Shown here: positions 14,545-15,425 of the stretch, piece by piece
Layout of the letters: each line of letters opens with the position of its first letter
How positions within the stretch are numbered: the first letter of the stretch is position 1
Assembly: GCA_029850565.1 (NCBI GenBank)
Contig: JARCRR010000183.1
Coordinates: 1 to 15,425 of the forward strand
Direction of reading: 5' to 3'
From: Gallionella sp.
Lineage (GTDB): Bacteria; Pseudomonadota; Gammaproteobacteria; Burkholderiales; Gallionellaceae
Length of the DNA stretch: 15,425 nucleotides
Notes under the pieces: model-generated
The model's input: the letters and a program-made list of their open reading frames with translations, nothing else
Told to the model about the DNA's origin: nothing
The model's database searches: none
Program-made: the position numbers and the translations under genes

Positions 14545-15425
14545 ATGGCTTTAGACGCCTCACTCGCGTCCTGGCTCAAATTAAGCCAGATATCAGGACT
14601 GGGTAACGAAAGTTTGCGTCGCTTGCTGCAAGCTTTCGGTTCGCCCGACGCGGTTCTTGATGCCTCTGTATCATCCCTCTCACAACATGTAAGACCCGCG
14701 ATCGCACAGGCGATCAAACAGGAAGCCGATAATTCTCTATTGGCAGCCATCGCTGATTGGCTGAATGATCCGCTCAACCGCATCATCACGCTGGCTGACA
14801 CGGAATATCCGGAAGCATTGCTGAACATCACTGACCCCCCGTTGCTTTTGTATGTGAAGGGTCGGCTCGACTTGCTAAATGCGCGCTCACTTGCCATCGT
14901 CGGTAGCCGCAACTCGACCGCACAGGGTCTGCGCAACGCCGAAGCTTTTTCCAAAGCAGCTTCTGAATCAGGGTTGTGTGTCGTCAGCGGCATGGCGCAC
15001 GGCATCGACGCAGCGGCACATAAAGGTGGTTTGCAGGGGACGGGTTCCAGCATCGCCGTTGTCGGCACCGGCTTGGATAAAGTCTATCCCGCCGCCAATC
15101 GCGAACTGGCCCATCAGCTAGCTCAACAGGGGACGATTATTTCTGAGTTTCCTCTAGGAACACCGCCGCTCGCTTCCAACTTCCCGCGACGCAATCGCAT
15201 CATCAGCGGATTGAGTGAAGGCTGTTTAGTGGTTGAGGCATCGTTGCAGAGCGGCTCACTCATCACCGCTCGCATGGCCTTAGAGCAGGGGAGAGAAGTG
15301 TTTGCCATTCCGGGTTCGATCCACTCGCCGCAATCCAAGGGTTGTCACTCACTCATCAAACAAGGCGCGAAACTGGTGGAAAGTGCTCAGGACATTTTGG
15401 AGGAACTAGGTTTCGCCTCAAAAGA
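14545..15425 (+). CDS. dprA: DNA-processing protein DprA, cut by the right edge
   Basis: DprA binds incoming single-stranded DNA during natural transformation and loads RecA on it. Its gene is also conserved in species not known to be transformable. The first 293 codons are present and the frame is open at the window end. An N-terminal helical, HhH/SAM-like region (about 1-80) precedes the Rossmann-fold DNA-binding core. Conserved pieces are AIVGSRNSTAQG (117-128), VVSGMAHGIDAAAHKGGL (146-163), GTGLDKVYPAAN (174-185), SEFPLGTPPLASNFPRRNRI (200-219), SLITARMALEQGREVFAIPG (238-257) and SIHSPQSKGCHSLIKQGAK (258-276). A C-terminal winged-helix domain, if any, is outside. ATG 14545 starts directly after the LysM TAA with no spacer and no strong ribosome-binding site, so the two genes are probably translationally coupled. 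Confidence 0.96.
   Translation, partial: MALDASLASWLKLSQISGLGNESLRRLLQAFGSPDAVLDASVSSLSQHVRPAIAQAIKQEADNSLLAAIADWLNDPLNRIITLADTEYPEALLNITDPPLLLYVKGRLDLLNARSLAIVGSRNSTAQGLRNAEAFSKAASESGLCVVSGMAHGIDAAAHKGGLQGTGSSIAVVGTGLDKVYPAANRELAHQLAQQGTIISEFPLGTPPLASNFPRRNRIISGLSEGCLVVEASLQSGSLITARMALEQGREVFAIPGSIHSPQSKGCHSLIKQGAKLVESAQDILEELGFASK

Noticed and set aside
14511..15068. Minus-strand open frame of 185 codons spanning the LysM end and dprA
   Set aside because: The plus-strand frame is a clear DprA with all core motifs; the antisense product is Ser/Ala-rich low-complexity sequence.

Overview
This looks like a chromosomal segment from a betaproteobacterium. The gene order def-fmt-rsmB-DUF4390-ntrY-ntrX, divergent from a LysM gene followed by dprA, is a familiar betaproteobacterial arrangement. 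A tkt-gap-pgk-pyk-fba cluster is typical of autotrophic or facultatively autotrophic members such as Nitrosomonadales. That lineage guess rests on gene order and protein character only. No RuBisCO, phosphoribulokinase, rRNA, tRNA, mobile element, phage or CRISPR array is visible in the window.

Region 1 (1-7146, minus strand) is central carbon metabolism. Reading in the direction of transcription, transketolase, NAD-type GAPDH, phosphoglycerate kinase, pyruvate kinase and class II fructose-bisphosphate aldolase follow one another with gaps of 37, 58, 15 and 77 bases. A perfect hairpin sits between gap and pgk, and a strong intrinsic terminator follows fba. Beyond the terminator is the first part of a DbpA-type DEAD-box RNA helicase gene, which runs off the left edge. 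Together the five enzymes cover lower glycolysis or gluconeogenesis and the regenerative part of the Calvin or pentose phosphate cycles.

Region 2 (7147-7272) is a 126-base gap holding a candidate tkt promoter and a 7-bp inverted repeat over its -10 region.

Region 3 (7273-13375, minus strand) is a tightly packed six-gene operon: peptide deformylase, methionyl-tRNA formyltransferase, the 16S rRNA m5C methyltransferase RsmB, a secreted DUF4390 protein, an NtrY-like membrane sensor kinase, and a short NtrX-like response regulator. Several junctions overlap by 1-26 bases, so translational coupling is likely. The regulator is the most unusual gene here: it has a receiver and a Fis-type DNA-binding domain but no sigma-54 AAA+ domain between them.

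Region 4 (13376-15425, plus strand) is divergent: a secreted LysM protein followed with no gap by dprA, which is cut by the right edge. Overall this is an ordinary housekeeping region. I see no convincing new system, and the points worth a second look are regulatory and domain-architecture details.
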